DNA from: Sulfuritalea sp.
Lineage (GTDB): Bacteria > Pseudomonadota > Gammaproteobacteria > Burkholderiales > Rhodocyclaceae
Direction of reading: 5' to 3'
Assembly: GCA_021738105.1 (NCBI GenBank)
Contig: JAIPCS010000072.1
Location: forward strand, 1 to 14,474
DNA: 14,474 bases
The position numbers were made by a program, and so were the translations under genes. Positions 1 to 7,544 of this stretch are shown here, one piece after another. The notes under the pieces were generated by a model, which searched no databases, had not been told where the DNA came from, and saw nothing but the letters and a program-made list of their open reading frames with translations. Numbering within the stretch: position 1 is the first letter of the stretch; each line of letters starts with the position of its first letter.

Positions 1-667
1 CGCGGCGGCCCGCCGCCAGCTGTGCCACCCGACGTCGGTTGTCGCGCTGATCGAGATAGAACCCGGTCTTGTGCCCGGCAAGAATATCGACGGCCAGTTT
101 CACCCCGTTTTCCTCAATCACCCGTTGTTCCGTTTCCGCCTTTCCCAGCAACCAGCCGGTGACATGATCGAGACCTTCGAGTTTGCGCGCGTCGACATCC
201 GAGCGCTCATAAATACGTGAACAGCCGGTAGCTTTTTGCAGGGCGTCGGCGATGGCGCTGCGCCACTTGTCGGCGCCAACCGTTGTTAGTTGCACCACTA
301 CGGTGTCGCCGTACTGATCGGCAATCACGCCAGGCAATCCGTCGGATTCGGCGTGAATCAGACGCAGCCCCTGCTGACCGGCGAGCTCCGGCAGCGTGGT
401 GCGGCGAGCTACGGCAGCCGCCACACGGCGCTTGAAAAAGGCGTGATCGATGTTCTCCTGATGATCGAAACTCCAGATCCGGGCCCGAATCTGAGAGGCC
501 GGACTCCAGGCCGCACGTGCCAGCGGCCGCCCGTGAGAGGAAACGATTTCGACCGTATCACCGGGCCGCGCCCGACCATCGAGCTGCGCAATCGCGCCGG
601 AAAACAACCAGGGATGCCGACGCAGGACGGATTTTTCCTTGCCGGGGTGCAATGTCAGGTTAGCCAT
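1..667 (-). CDS. rlmI: 23S rRNA m5C1962 methyltransferase RlmI, 3' end cut by window edge
   Basis: Class I SAM-dependent methyltransferase of the RlmI/YccW family, which methylates C5 of a cytosine in 23S rRNA of the large ribosomal subunit. The visible 222 residues are the N-terminal PUA-like RNA-binding domain (from MANLTLHPGKEKSVLRRHPW) and the linker domain, leading into the catalytic Rossmann fold. The family block GHKTGFYLDQRDNRR lies close to the window edge. Full-length members are near 390-400 aa, so about 45% is missing, including the catalytic cysteines. The ATG at 665-667 puts the PUA motif at the right place. The gene is divergent from the secreted-protein gene at 876. The family call is firm; the exact rRNA position is taken from the E. 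coli homologue. Confidence 0.93.
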   Translation of the reverse strand, partial: MANLTLHPGKEKSVLRRHPWLFSGAIAQLDGRARPGDTVEIVSSHGRPLARAAWSPASQIRARIWSFDHQENIDHAFFKRRVAAAVARRTTLPELAGQQGLRLIHAESDGLPGVIADQYGDTVVVQLTTVGADKWRSAIADALQKATGCSRIYERSDVDARKLEGLDHVTGWLLGKAETEQRVIEENGVKLAVDILAGHKTGFYLDQRDNRRRVAQLAAGRR

Positions 668-787
668 GTGACGGATGCTACAGGGCATGCATGGCATACG
701 TCACGCCGATTTTTGCCCGTTGGCGGCGGCTGAATAGTGTTCGCTCCTCAAAACCGGGCACGGGTACGAGATCCGGCGCAAGTCCCC

Positions 788-816
788 CCCGAAGCCCCAT
801 CGCTTCTGTCTATAAT
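788..816 (+). promoter_or_regulatory. Candidate promoter of the secreted-protein gene
   Basis: A perfect sigma-70 -10 hexamer, TATAAT, lies at 811-816, about 60 bp before the ATG at 876. The hexamer 17 bp upstream (788-793, CCCGAA) is a poor -35, so the call rests on the -10 alone. Confidence 0.4.
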
Positions 817-875
817 CGCGGCGCCGCCGATCATGATCCACGCCGCATCCTGGCGATGTTTTGGGACCTCTGCCC

Positions 876-1676
876 ATGCAAACTTTCGTGTTCATTCTTT
901 TTTCCCTGTACGCCAGCATCAGTTGGTCGGCCTGTCCGCCGCACACACTGGCGGACCCGTCCCGGATCAAGCTCAAGGGTGATTCGGTCATGATCGTGGT
1001 GCATGCGAGCTCGACCTATGACTCGCGACTGGCGACAAAACGCGGGATTGACGACGCGGTGAACTTTGCCAAAAACAAAGGCATACCCGTCATCTATTTG
1101 CAGGACGACTCGCCCCAGCGCTTCTATTTCATGGAGGACTGCAACCCGGATTACTGGGTGTTTTCGCAGGGGGGCGAAATCAGCTTCGACGTGCCGCCGA
1201 CGCACCTTTACATTGTTGGCGGACATCTTGAAATGTGTCTGTCGATCGCACTGCACGACGTGCTCTTGCAATGGTCAAAACGGCCCGCGCATGACTTGAC
1301 GGTGACCTACTTCATGGATGCGATCTACTCGAACGGAAAGCTGATTGATCCCTCTGATCCCTTCTATGGCGACTTCGCAAAGTTCATGAAGGTCGTGACC
1401 TATGGCCGCCCGGGGGGTGAGCATTGGCCCAAGCTGAGCCTGCTGGAGACCATGGGCGTGATCGCCAAGGAAGCTCACGAACTGGAATACATCAAACAGG
1501 CCCTGCCGCGCTGGGACAGAACCTTTCCCGAAAACTTTCGTGTTGAAGTGAAGCTGAACGACTCCGTAAACAAGATTCTGCGACCTGCCTCCGGCTGGCG
1601 ACCGCCGACGCTGCGCTTCCATTTTGTCGATTCCGCCAACAATCTGGACAATCCGCCCGCTGACAAGGCCAACTGA
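876..1676 (+). CDS. Secreted protein of unknown function (266 aa)
   Basis: I do not recognise the family. The protein begins with a clear Sec-type signal peptide (MQTFVFILFSLYASISWS, then ACPP), so it is probably exported to the periplasm. The mature part is soluble with no further membrane segment. It has alternating hydrophobic strands such as VMIVVHASS, IPVIYLQDD and HLYIVGGH, suggesting an alpha/beta fold, and a few cysteines that could form disulfides. An in-frame TTG at 861 would add five residues in front of the signal peptide; the ATG at 876 is preferred because the positively biased short N-region then starts directly. The gene ends 12 bp from the convergent LysR gene with no terminator visible. 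It stands alone, so the context gives no function. Confidence 0.75.
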   Translation: MQTFVFILFSLYASISWSACPPHTLADPSRIKLKGDSVMIVVHASSTYDSRLATKRGIDDAVNFAKNKGIPVIYLQDDSPQRFYFMEDCNPDYWVFSQGGEISFDVPPTHLYIVGGHLEMCLSIALHDVLLQWSKRPAHDLTVTYFMDAIYSNGKLIDPSDPFYGDFAKFMKVVTYGRPGGEHWPKLSLLETMGVIAKEAHELEYIKQALPRWDRTFPENFRVEVKLNDSVNKILRPASGWRPPTLRFHFVDSANNLDNPPADKAN

Positions 1677-1688
1677 ACGGACACTGCG

Positions 1689-2600
1689 TCAGGCCAGACC
1701 CTGCCGCCAGGGCGCACTGCTGAACTCGTCCACCAGGAAATCCACCATCGCCCGAACCTTGGGCGACAGATTGCGGCCGCTGGGGTAGGTGGCGTATAGC
1801 GTCACAGGCTCGACATGATGCCAATCCACGAGAATGGGCATCAGCTTGCCACTGCGCAGGGCATCACCGACGATGACGTCGGTCAGACGCGTAATGCCGA
1901 CACCGGACACCGCCAGTTGCAACACGGTTTCGGCATTGTTGGCCGATACATTGCCACCCACATGCACGACACGAATACCGTCGTCGGTATCGAAGGGCCA
2001 GCGCCGCAGGGCCGGCAAGCGGGTGATCCACAGGCAGTTGTGTTGCTGCAGGTCGTCCGGAGTGCGCGGCGTGCCATTACGCTCAAGATACTCAGGGGCC
2101 GCACAGATCACGCGTTGCATGTTGCAAATGCGCCGCGCCACCATCGACGACTCGTCGAGCGGCCCGATACGGATCGCCAGATCAATACCTTCCTCCATGG
2201 TGCCCAGGGGCTGATCGCTGATGGTGATGTCCAGCTCGACCGCAGGATGCCGTTCCTGAAAGCGCGGAATCGCCGGTGCCAACTGATGCATGCCAAACGC
2301 CGAGCCACTGTGCAGGCGCAGCAGGCCGCGCGGGCTGGCACCGGACTGGCTAATTTCGGCCTCTGCCTCATCCATGGCAGTCAGAATGGGGCGAGCGCGG
2401 GCATAAAAAGCCTCGCCCTCGGCCGTCAATTGCAGACGGCGCGTCGTGCGTTGCAGGAGCCGCGCCCCCAGCCGGTCTTCAAGCCGCGTGACCAGCTTGG
2501 AAAGTGCGGACGGTGTCAAACCGATATCCCGCGCTGCTGCGGAAAAGCTGCCGGTTTCCACAGCGCGAACAAATGCGGTCATCTCGCCAGATCGATCCAT
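1689..2600 (-). CDS. LysR-family transcriptional regulator
   Basis: A standard-length (303 aa) LysR-type regulator that would bind DNA as a tetramer and respond to a small effector. The N-terminal winged helix-turn-helix covers about residues 1-60: MDRSGEMTAFVRAVETGSFS, then AAARDIGLTPSALSKLVTRL, then EDRLGARLLQRTTRRLQLT. The substrate-binding domain covers about 90-295 and has the usual landmarks: GLLRLHSGSAFG, ISDQPLGTMEEGIDLAIRIG, and LAVSGVGITRL near the end. It resembles the large subgroup of LysR regulators placed next to oxidoreductase or transporter genes. The start at 2600 keeps the conserved MDR..M..FVR opening; an internal ATG (2582) is less likely. It is divergent from the 65-aa gene at 2723, its most probable target besides itself. 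The effector is unknown. Confidence 0.93.
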   Translation of the reverse strand: MDRSGEMTAFVRAVETGSFSAAARDIGLTPSALSKLVTRLEDRLGARLLQRTTRRLQLTAEGEAFYARARPILTAMDEAEAEISQSGASPRGLLRLHSGSAFGMHQLAPAIPRFQERHPAVELDITISDQPLGTMEEGIDLAIRIGPLDESSMVARRICNMQRVICAAPEYLERNGTPRTPDDLQQHNCLWITRLPALRRWPFDTDDGIRVVHVGGNVSANNAETVLQLAVSGVGITRLTDVIVGDALRSGKLMPILVDWHHVEPVTLYATYPSGRNLSPKVRAMVDFLVDEFSSAPWRQGLA

Positions 2601-2648
2601 GGACCTATTATGGAATATTTTTCATTAATGTTGTTCCTTATCTATGCA

Positions 2649-2677
2649 TTGTCACCCGATGAATAAGTAATTACAGT
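2649..2677 (+). promoter_or_regulatory. Sigma-70 promoter of the 65-aa gene
   Basis: TTGTCA at 2649-2654, a 17-bp spacer, and TACAGT at 2672-2677 (5/6 and 4/6 matches to consensus). Predicted transcription starts near 2684, just before the perfect stem-loop at 2685-2701. The promoter lies in the gap shared with the divergent LysR gene. Confidence 0.55.
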
Positions 2678-2684
2678 TCAGTCA

Positions 2685-2701
2685 TGCGATGTTGCATCGC
2701 A
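2685..2701 (+). repeat. Perfect inverted repeat at the predicted 5' end of the small-protein mRNA
   Basis: TGCGATG-TTG-CATCGCA is a perfect 7-bp inverted repeat with a 3-nt loop. It sits between the predicted start site and the ribosome binding site AAGGAA (2711-2716). It may be an RNA hairpin that stabilises the transcript or an operator for the neighbouring LysR protein. It is not a clean T-N11-A LysR box, so the operator reading is uncertain. Confidence 0.5.
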
Positions 2702-2722
2702 CAATAGAAAAAGGAAACAATC

Positions 2723-2920
2723 ATGACCCCCATTGATTTCAACGCGAAAATACGCGAAGCCCACGAACTGCGCGCCATGGAAATGCATCGCATAGTGTCT
2801 GGTGCCGCGACGCGACTCAGTGCCTTTACAAAAATGCAGGCAGCCGCAGTACGGACTCAGCTAAGCCATCTGGCACACTGGGTGGCTCACTGGAATCCGC
2901 GCGCCCACCCCTTCCACTAA
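2723..2920 (+). CDS. Small hypothetical protein (65 aa)
   Basis: I do not recognise this protein. Its signals argue for a real gene: a good promoter at 2649-2677, a strong ribosome binding site AAGGAA six bases before the ATG, and a stem-loop after the stop. The sequence is basic and helical, rich in Ala, His and Arg (MTPIDFNAKIREAHELRAME at the start, a His/Trp-rich tail ending HPFH). There is no signal peptide or clear membrane segment. The amphipathic helix around residues 30-50 (LSAFTKMQAAAVRTQLSHL) could mediate oligomerisation or membrane-surface binding. It is transcribed away from the LysR gene and may be controlled by it. No function can be assigned. Confidence 0.62.
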   Translation: MTPIDFNAKIREAHELRAMEMHRIVSGAATRLSAFTKMQAAAVRTQLSHLAHWVAHWNPRAHPFH

Positions 2921-2921
2921 T

Positions 2922-2946
2922 GCAACAGGCGCCTTGCGCCCGTTGC
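2922..2946. terminator. Stem-loop between convergent genes
   Basis: Arms GCAACAGGCG and CGCCCGTTGC with a 5-nt loop form a 10-bp stem with one mismatch. It lies right after the stop of the 65-aa gene and before the stop of the convergent DMT gene, as expected for a bidirectional terminator. There is no T-tract on either side, so it may instead stabilise mRNA 3' ends. Confidence 0.45.
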
Positions 2947-2954
2947 CCAGCTGA

Positions 2955-3860
2955 CTAGCCGAGTTTCGGGGATTGCCGCGCACCCAGAACGGCACCGGCG
3001 GTCACCGCAGTGAGTCCGGCCAGTGCCAGTATCGACAAGGGTTCGTCGAGTACCGGCACGGCCGCGAGTGCCGCAAACCCCGGTACCACCGCCATCATCA
3101 GAGCCACCGTCTGCGGCCCGAGACGACGCACGGACAAGGTGTAGAGCAGCATCGCGACAAAAACCACCAGCACGCCTTGATACACCGCCTGCGCGAGTAT
3201 CTCGACCAGTGGAGCCTGACTCAGCGTGCTGGGTAAAAACAACCACCAGATGGGCAGATACACCAAGGCACTGCCCAAGGTCGTCGCTACCGTCGCGGCC
3301 AGCGGCTGTACCGGATAGCGGCGCAGCAACAGGGTGAACACGGCCCAGGAACTCGAACCGCAAAGAAACAGCACGTCGCCGAGCAGTTGCAAGCCGGTGA
3401 TGCGGGCGCCATGCGACAGGGTATCGGCGGCTGTCAGGACAATTCCCGCAAAAACCAGAGCAAGCGCAATTCGCTGTGGCCGTGAGGGCGTCTGCTTGAG
3501 CCACAGCCAGGCGATGACCGCCGTCTCGAAGGGCAAGGCTCCGGGCAGCAGTACCGCGGCGTGGGCCGCAGGCGCCATGCGGAAAGCGGAATACACGGTG
3601 ACGGAATAACCGATCCCGCCGAACACGGAAAACAGCGCGATCACCTTTATGGGCGGCAAGCTGACGCGCGACAGAAAAGCCAGTGCAATCAAGGCACCGA
3701 CGCCGAAGCGCAGGGCGGTGAGATCCCAACCGGTGAGCACACCCTTGCCGCCAGCACGAGTTACCAGAATGAAACCGGTCCAGATGCAAATCGTCGCAGT
3801 GACCGCGATCCAGCCGGCCCGCGAGCCGGCCGGAGCACCCGACGCACCCGAGTCAATCAC
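2955..3860 (-). CDS. EamA/DMT-family inner-membrane transporter
   Basis: A 301-aa member of the drug/metabolite transporter superfamily, two EamA repeats of five helices each. About ten hydrophobic segments can be read, for example WIAVTATICIWTGFILVTRA near the N terminus, LTALRFGVGALIALAFLS, AAVLLPGALPFETAVIAWLW, ALALVFAGIVLTAADTL, and in the second half VYQGVLVVFVAMLLYTLSV and ALAGLTAVTAGAVLGA. The DMT hallmark of a proline-containing repeat end (VVPGFAALAAVPVLDEPLS) is present in the second repeat. Substrates of this family range from amino acids to drugs, so none is claimed. The start is GTG at 3860; no ATG fits. It lies 15 bp downstream of the flavin reductase gene on the same strand, so the two are probably co-transcribed. 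Confidence 0.92.
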   Translation of the reverse strand: MIDSGASGAPAGSRAGWIAVTATICIWTGFILVTRAGGKGVLTGWDLTALRFGVGALIALAFLSRVSLPPIKVIALFSVFGGIGYSVTVYSAFRMAPAAHAAVLLPGALPFETAVIAWLWLKQTPSRPQRIALALVFAGIVLTAADTLSHGARITGLQLLGDVLFLCGSSSWAVFTLLLRRYPVQPLAATVATTLGSALVYLPIWWLFLPSTLSQAPLVEILAQAVYQGVLVVFVAMLLYTLSVRRLGPQTVALMMAVVPGFAALAAVPVLDEPLSILALAGLTAVTAGAVLGARQSPKLG

Positions 3861-3875
3861 GAATTTGCCACGGTA

Positions 3876-4367
3876 TCAGGGCAGTTGGCGATAGTTGCCG
3901 CCATGAAAAATCAGCGGCGGCCGATCCTCACGATGGATGTTTTCCACATACCCGACAAAGATGACGTGGTCGCCTCCCGGATAGCGGACTTCATTGCGGC
4001 ACTCGAACCAGGCGCAGCAGTTTGCCAGGACCGGCGCACCGCCCGCGCTACCTTTGAGGGCGATGCCGCCAAACCGGTCACTCTGGGGCTGCGAAAAACG
4101 GTTTGAAATGTCGATCTGGTCTGCAGCAAGAACATTGATCACATAGTGACTGCACGACTCGAATATGGTCCGCGACGGCGACAGCAATCCCAGACTCCAT
4201 AACACCAGCGGCGGCTCCAATGAAACCGAGGCGAATGAGTTGACGGTGACACCGACGGGCTGACCGCCGGCTCCGCAGGCGGTGACGACCGTCACGCCCG
4301 TGGCAAAATCGCCCATCGCATCGCGCAGGCGGCGTGTGTCGAAACTGTTTTGATACGGCTGGTTCAT
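3876..4367 (-). CDS. Flavin reductase-like FMN-binding protein (HpaC-like)
   Basis: A 163-aa protein of the flavin reductase-like split-barrel family. Such enzymes reduce FMN or FAD with NAD(P)H and often feed reduced flavin to a two-component monooxygenase. The family motifs appear in order: [13 protein letters not shown] near the N terminus, [20 protein letters not shown] with the flavin-phosphate contacts, [16 protein letters not shown], and the C-terminal [12 protein letters not shown] followed by [10 protein letters not shown]. The ATG at 4367 (MNQPYQNSF) is chosen; a GTG at 4418 would add 17 residues that do not belong to the family. No partner oxygenase gene is in the window; the only co-transcribed gene is the DMT transporter. 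It is divergent from purT across 113 bp. Confidence 0.88.
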   Translation of the reverse strand: MNQPYQNSFDTRRLRDAMGDFATGVTVVTACGAGGQPVGVTVNSFASVSLEPPLVLWSLGLLSPSRTIFESCSHYVINVLAADQIDISNRFSQPQSDRFGGIALKGSAGGAPVLANCCAWFECRNEVRYPGGDHVIFVGYVENIHREDRPPLIFHGGNYRQLP

Positions 4368-4480
4368 TGGGGCTGATCGTCCTAAAATCCGGCGAACTTT
4401 TATATGCGGTCGCTGCACGCAAAACCGGCTTGTTGCCGGCCTTGGGTTTCATTCGTACCGCGTTTTATCTGGAGCACCTG

Positions 4481-5716
4481 ATGGGAATCATGAATCGAAT
4501 CGGCACCCCGCTATCGAAATCCGCCACGCGCGTAATGCTTCTAGGTTGCGGCGAACTCGGCAAGGAAGTCATTATCGCATTGCAAAGGCTGGGTTGCGAA
4601 GTGATTGGTGTCGATCGCTATCCGGACGCGCCGGGCATGCAGGTGGCGCACCGCAGCCATGTCATCACCATGACCGACGGCACAGCACTGCGCGCGCTGA
4701 TAGAACAGGAACGGCCGCATCTGGTGGTGCCTGAAATAGAAGCGATCGCCACGGCCACACTGGTCGAGATCGAGCGCGATGGGGTGGCCGGCTATTTTCC
4801 GGAATTCATTCCCACGGCGCGCGCGGCACAATTGACCATGAACCGTGAAGGAATACGCCGACTGGCCGCGGAAGAACTTGGCCTGCCGACGTCGCCCTAC
4901 CGGTTTGCCGATTCGCTGGAAGAGCTGCAGGCGGCCATTGATGGGGCCGACGGCGCGGCCATCGGCTATCCCTGCGTGGTGAAACCGGTGATGTCCTCGT
5001 CAGGCAAGGGCCAGTCACTGCTGAAGTCACCCGCCGATGTAAAAACGGCATGGGACTATGCCCAGGCCGGAGGCCGGGTCGGCGCAGGACGCGTCATCGT
5101 CGAAGGCTTCATTGATTTCGACTACGAGATCACCCAGCTCACGGTGCGCGCCATCGGCGCATCCGGCGAAGTCGAAACATTCTTTTGCGACCCGATCGGC
5201 CATGTGCAGGTTAACGGCGATTATGTCGAGTCCTGGCAGCCAATGGCAATGACGCCCGGCGCCTTGCAAAAATCGCGCGACGTTGCCAGAGCCGTCACCG
5301 GCAGTCTCGGCGGACGCGGCATCTTCGGCGTCGAACTATTCGTCAAGGGCGACGAAGTCTGGTTCTCCGAAGTCAGCCCGCGCCCGCACGACACCGGGCT
5401 GGTCACCTTGGCCACTCAACGTCTGTCGGAATTCGAATTGCATGCGCGCGCCATACTCGGCTTGCCGGTGGATGCTTCGCTGCGTCGCCCCGGTGCCTCG
5501 GCAGTGATCTACGGTGGCATGGAAGCTTCCGGCATCGCCTTCGAGGGCGTCGCCCATGCGCTGCAGGTACCCGAATCCGATCTGCGCCTGTTCGGCAAAC
5601 CCGAAAGCTTCGTCAAACGCCGCATGGGTGTGGCGGTGGCGAATGCCGACACGACGGATGAAGCGCGGCAGCGAGCAAAGCTTGCCGCGAGTCGCGTGAA
5701 ACCGGTCAAGGGGTGA
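4481..5716 (+). CDS. purT: Formate-dependent phosphoribosylglycinamide formyltransferase (GAR transformylase 2)
   Basis: PurT makes formyl-GAR from GAR, formate and ATP, a folate-independent version of the third step of purine synthesis, in the cytoplasm. The 411-aa product matches the whole E. coli protein: [14 protein letters not shown] (about 17-30), [46 protein letters not shown], the ATP-grasp loop [11 protein letters not shown] (about 168-178), [29 protein letters not shown], the metal- and substrate-binding [10 protein letters not shown] (297-306), and LFGKPES near the end. The ATG at 4481 is preceded by GGAG with a 6-nt spacer. The reading frame is open further upstream to 4334, but that part overlaps the flavin reductase gene and has no PurT similarity. 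Confidence 0.97.
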   Translation: MGIMNRIGTPLSKSATRVMLLGCGELGKEVIIALQRLGCEVIGVDRYPDAPGMQVAHRSHVITMTDGTALRALIEQERPHLVVPEIEAIATATLVEIERDGVAGYFPEFIPTARAAQLTMNREGIRRLAAEELGLPTSPYRFADSLEELQAAIDGADGAAIGYPCVVKPVMSSSGKGQSLLKSPADVKTAWDYAQAGGRVGAGRVIVEGFIDFDYEITQLTVRAIGASGEVETFFCDPIGHVQVNGDYVESWQPMAMTPGALQKSRDVARAVTGSLGGRGIFGVELFVKGDEVWFSEVSPRPHDTGLVTLATQRLSEFELHARAILGLPVDASLRRPGASAVIYGGMEASGIAFEGVAHALQVPESDLRLFGKPESFVKRRMGVAVANADTTDEARQRAKLAASRVKPVKG

Positions 5717-5807
5717 GTATCCCCGCCAAACCGTCAAAAGGAGACGCAACCAAGCGCGTGGAGCCGCGCCCGCGGCGAACCAAGGTCACCCCCTTCCCCG
5801 GGGTGGA

Positions 5808-5870
5808 GGTGGGAATTCGCGGAGCACAGCTCCGCGCCACCGAAACCGACCGGCTGTGCAAAGCCGGTCG
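5808..5870. repeat. Two tandem stem-loops between purT and mutY (REP-like)
   Basis: The first stem-loop is CGCGGAGC-ACA-GCTCCGCG (5818-5836), perfect over 8 bp. Outer arms GGTGG (5808-5812) and CCACC (5837-5841) can extend it across a gaatt bulge. Five bases later comes CGACCGGCT-GTGCAA-AGCCGGTCG (5847-5870), perfect over 9 bp. Just upstream is the palindrome CCCCGGGG (5796-5803). Neither hairpin is followed by a T-tract, so a classical terminator is unlikely. Paired hairpins between genes resemble repetitive extragenic palindromes. The whole 173-bp gap is open in the mutY frame, which explains why mutY can look N-terminally extended. Confidence 0.6.
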
Positions 5871-5889
5871 TGGGGCAGGGGCTGGGGGG

Positions 5890-6978
5890 ATGGCTGAATT
5901 GTCGCCCCAGGCGCGCGGCTTCGCCGCGCGCCTGATCCGCTGGCACAAACGCCACGGCCGCCACGACCTGCCGTGGCAGAACACCACCGACCCTTACCGG
6001 GTCTGGCTGTCGGAGATCATGCTGCAACAGACGCAGGTGACTACGGTGATTCCGTATTACCTGCGCTTCCTCGAACGCTTTCCGCAACTTGCCGATCTCG
6101 CGGCGGCACCGACCGAAGCCGTGATGGCTTCGTGGAGCGGGCTGGGCTACTACGCGCGTGCGCGCAACCTGCACGCGGCGGCACGCAAGCTCATCGATAA
6201 GCACAACGGTACATTCCCTCGCGATCCGGAAGTGATCGAGATGCTGCCCGGCATCGGTCGCTCGACGGCCAATTCCATTGCCACCTTCTGCTTTGGCGCC
6301 GCTGCGCCCATCCTCGATGGCAATGTAAAGCGCGTACTCTGCCGCGCTTTCGGCATTGAGGGATTTCCCGGCAGTAGCGCTGTGGAAAAACGCCTTTGGG
6401 CATTGTCAGCGGAACTGATGCCGACGCGCCACGCCTCAATCTATAACCAGGCGCAGATGGATCTCGGCGCCACGGTCTGCACTCGCGGAAAGCCCCGTTG
6501 CGAGACCTGTCCGCTCGAAGATGTCTGTCAGGCGCGTGCCAGCGGGCGGGTTGCCGAGCTACCGCAGGCACGCCCCCGGTGCGAAGTTCCACTGCGCCAG
6601 GCCAGACTGGCGGTGATTCTGGAAAGCGGCCAGGTGTTGCTCGAAACGCGACCGCCGCTGGGTATCTGGGGCGGCATGCTGTCGCTACCCGAGATCCCGC
6701 AGGAAGCAGACATACAGGAATGGGTCGAACAACGCCTGGCCTGTCGCATCATCGCCGTGTCGCCAGCGCCGAGTTTTGTGCACAGCTTCAGCCACTTCCG
6801 CCTGAGTATCGAACCGGTGCTGGTTCACATCAGCACCAGCGCGCTGCTGATGGAACCGGGGTGTCAGTGGCTGACCCTGAATACCCTCGACCACGCCGCG
6901 CTTCCGGCGCCAATCCGGTCCATCCTCGAAGGGCTTCAAACTTCCGGCACCAGACCTTTGCTGTCAAGAAAGCGGTAA
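5890..6978 (+). CDS. mutY: A/G-specific adenine DNA glycosylase
   Basis: MutY removes adenine mispaired with 8-oxoguanine, protecting against oxidative G-to-T mutation. The 362-aa product has the normal length and every landmark: LPWQNTTDPYRVWLSEIMLQ with catalytic Glu42, the helix-hairpin-helix LPGIGRSTANSIATF, catalytic Asp143 in LDGNVKRVLCRAFGI, and a [4Fe-4S] cluster motif C-x6-C-x2-C-x5-C (Cys197, 204, 207, 213). The C-terminal NUDIX-like 8-oxoG recognition domain includes LLETRPPLGIWGGMLSLPE and the FVHSFSHFRL block. The ATG at 5890 follows a GGGGGA ribosome binding site. A GTG at 5713 overlapping the purT stop is in frame but would only add hairpin-derived residues. The gene may be read through from purT; its last 43 bp overlap the LON-domain gene. 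Confidence 0.96.
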   Translation: MAELSPQARGFAARLIRWHKRHGRHDLPWQNTTDPYRVWLSEIMLQQTQVTTVIPYYLRFLERFPQLADLAAAPTEAVMASWSGLGYYARARNLHAAARKLIDKHNGTFPRDPEVIEMLPGIGRSTANSIATFCFGAAAPILDGNVKRVLCRAFGIEGFPGSSAVEKRLWALSAELMPTRHASIYNQAQMDLGATVCTRGKPRCETCPLEDVCQARASGRVAELPQARPRCEVPLRQARLAVILESGQVLLETRPPLGIWGGMLSLPEIPQEADIQEWVEQRLACRIIAVSPAPSFVHSFSHFRLSIEPVLVHISTSALLMEPGCQWLTLNTLDHAALPAPIRSILEGLQTSGTRPLLSRKR

Positions 6979-7544
6979 ATGATCTCAAGACGATCGATGC
7001 TGTCGTCGATCTCGAGCAACTTTTGCCTGGCCTTGGTCGGAATGGGCAGAACTTCTGCATAGCGCATACCCAGCCAGCCCGCATCGAAGAACCGATGCGG
7101 AGTGGCAGGTGCAGCGGGCGAATCAGCACCCATCTCGGCGATGATGGCACGCAGCAAAGGCACCAGTCGCGCAAAATCAGACGGGATCGGCAGTACCGCC
7201 TGATCGGCCATCAATTCGACCTCGCCGCGAAGCAGCCCTGAATCTTCGACCCAGTGTTTCAGGATCTGAAAGCGCTCGCCGCCTTGAGCAATGATGTTGA
7301 GCACGCCCAGTTGCTCCATATCCCAATCGGCAATGTGCGCCAATGTACCCACCGCATGGGGGACTGCGGGCTGCTGCCCGCTGCGGGCGACCTCCTCGCC
7401 GCTTTCGATGAGACATACACCGAATGACGCAGCGTCCTTGAAACAGGTCTTGGCCATATCCATGTAGCGCTGTTCGAAAATTTTCAGCGGCAATCGGCCG
7501 CCGGGGAAAAGCACAGAGCGCAAGGGAAACAGGGAAATGATCAT
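6936..7544 (-). CDS. LON peptidase substrate-binding-domain protein (no protease domain)
   Basis: A 202-aa stand-alone version of the N-terminal (substrate-binding) domain of Lon. The opening MIISLFPLRSVLFPGGRLPL followed by KIFEQRYMDM is the family signature, followed by FGVCLIESGEEV, VGTLAHIADWD and IIAQGGERFQIL. The AAA+ ATPase and Ser-Lys protease domains of true Lon are absent, so it is not a protease by itself; an adaptor-like or folding role has been suggested for such proteins but is not established. Its ATG (7542-7544) overlaps the TGA of the Gx transporter gene (ATGA), so translation is probably coupled. It is the last gene of the rapZ operon, and its end overlaps mutY in antisense. 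Confidence 0.92.
   Translation of the reverse strand: MIISLFPLRSVLFPGGRLPLKIFEQRYMDMAKTCFKDAASFGVCLIESGEEVARSGQQPAVPHAVGTLAHIADWDMEQLGVLNIIAQGGERFQILKHWVEDSGLLRGEVELMADQAVLPIPSDFARLVPLLRAIIAEMGADSPAAPATPHRFFDAGWLGMRYAEVLPIPTKARQKLLEIDDSIDRLEIIYRFLDSKGLVPEV

Noticed and set aside
1815..2666. Long plus-strand open frame opposite the LysR gene
   Set aside because: It is a GC-rich antisense shadow of a clear LysR gene, with no family motif.
4415..4439. PurR-like site (ACGCAAAACC) and CCGGC-TTGTT-GCCGG hairpin upstream of purT
   Set aside because: The match to the PurR box is only one half-site, and PurR is not expected in betaproteobacteria; the hairpin is short. No purine riboswitch pattern was seen.
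4334..4480. 49-residue N-terminal extension of PurT
   Set aside because: It overlaps the divergent flavin reductase gene and has no family similarity; GGAG before the ATG at 4481 fixes the start.
5713..5889. 59-residue N-terminal extension of MutY starting at GTG overlapping the purT stop
   Set aside because: The extra residues come from the hairpin repeats, MutY proteins do not have them, and the ATG at 5890 has its own ribosome binding site.
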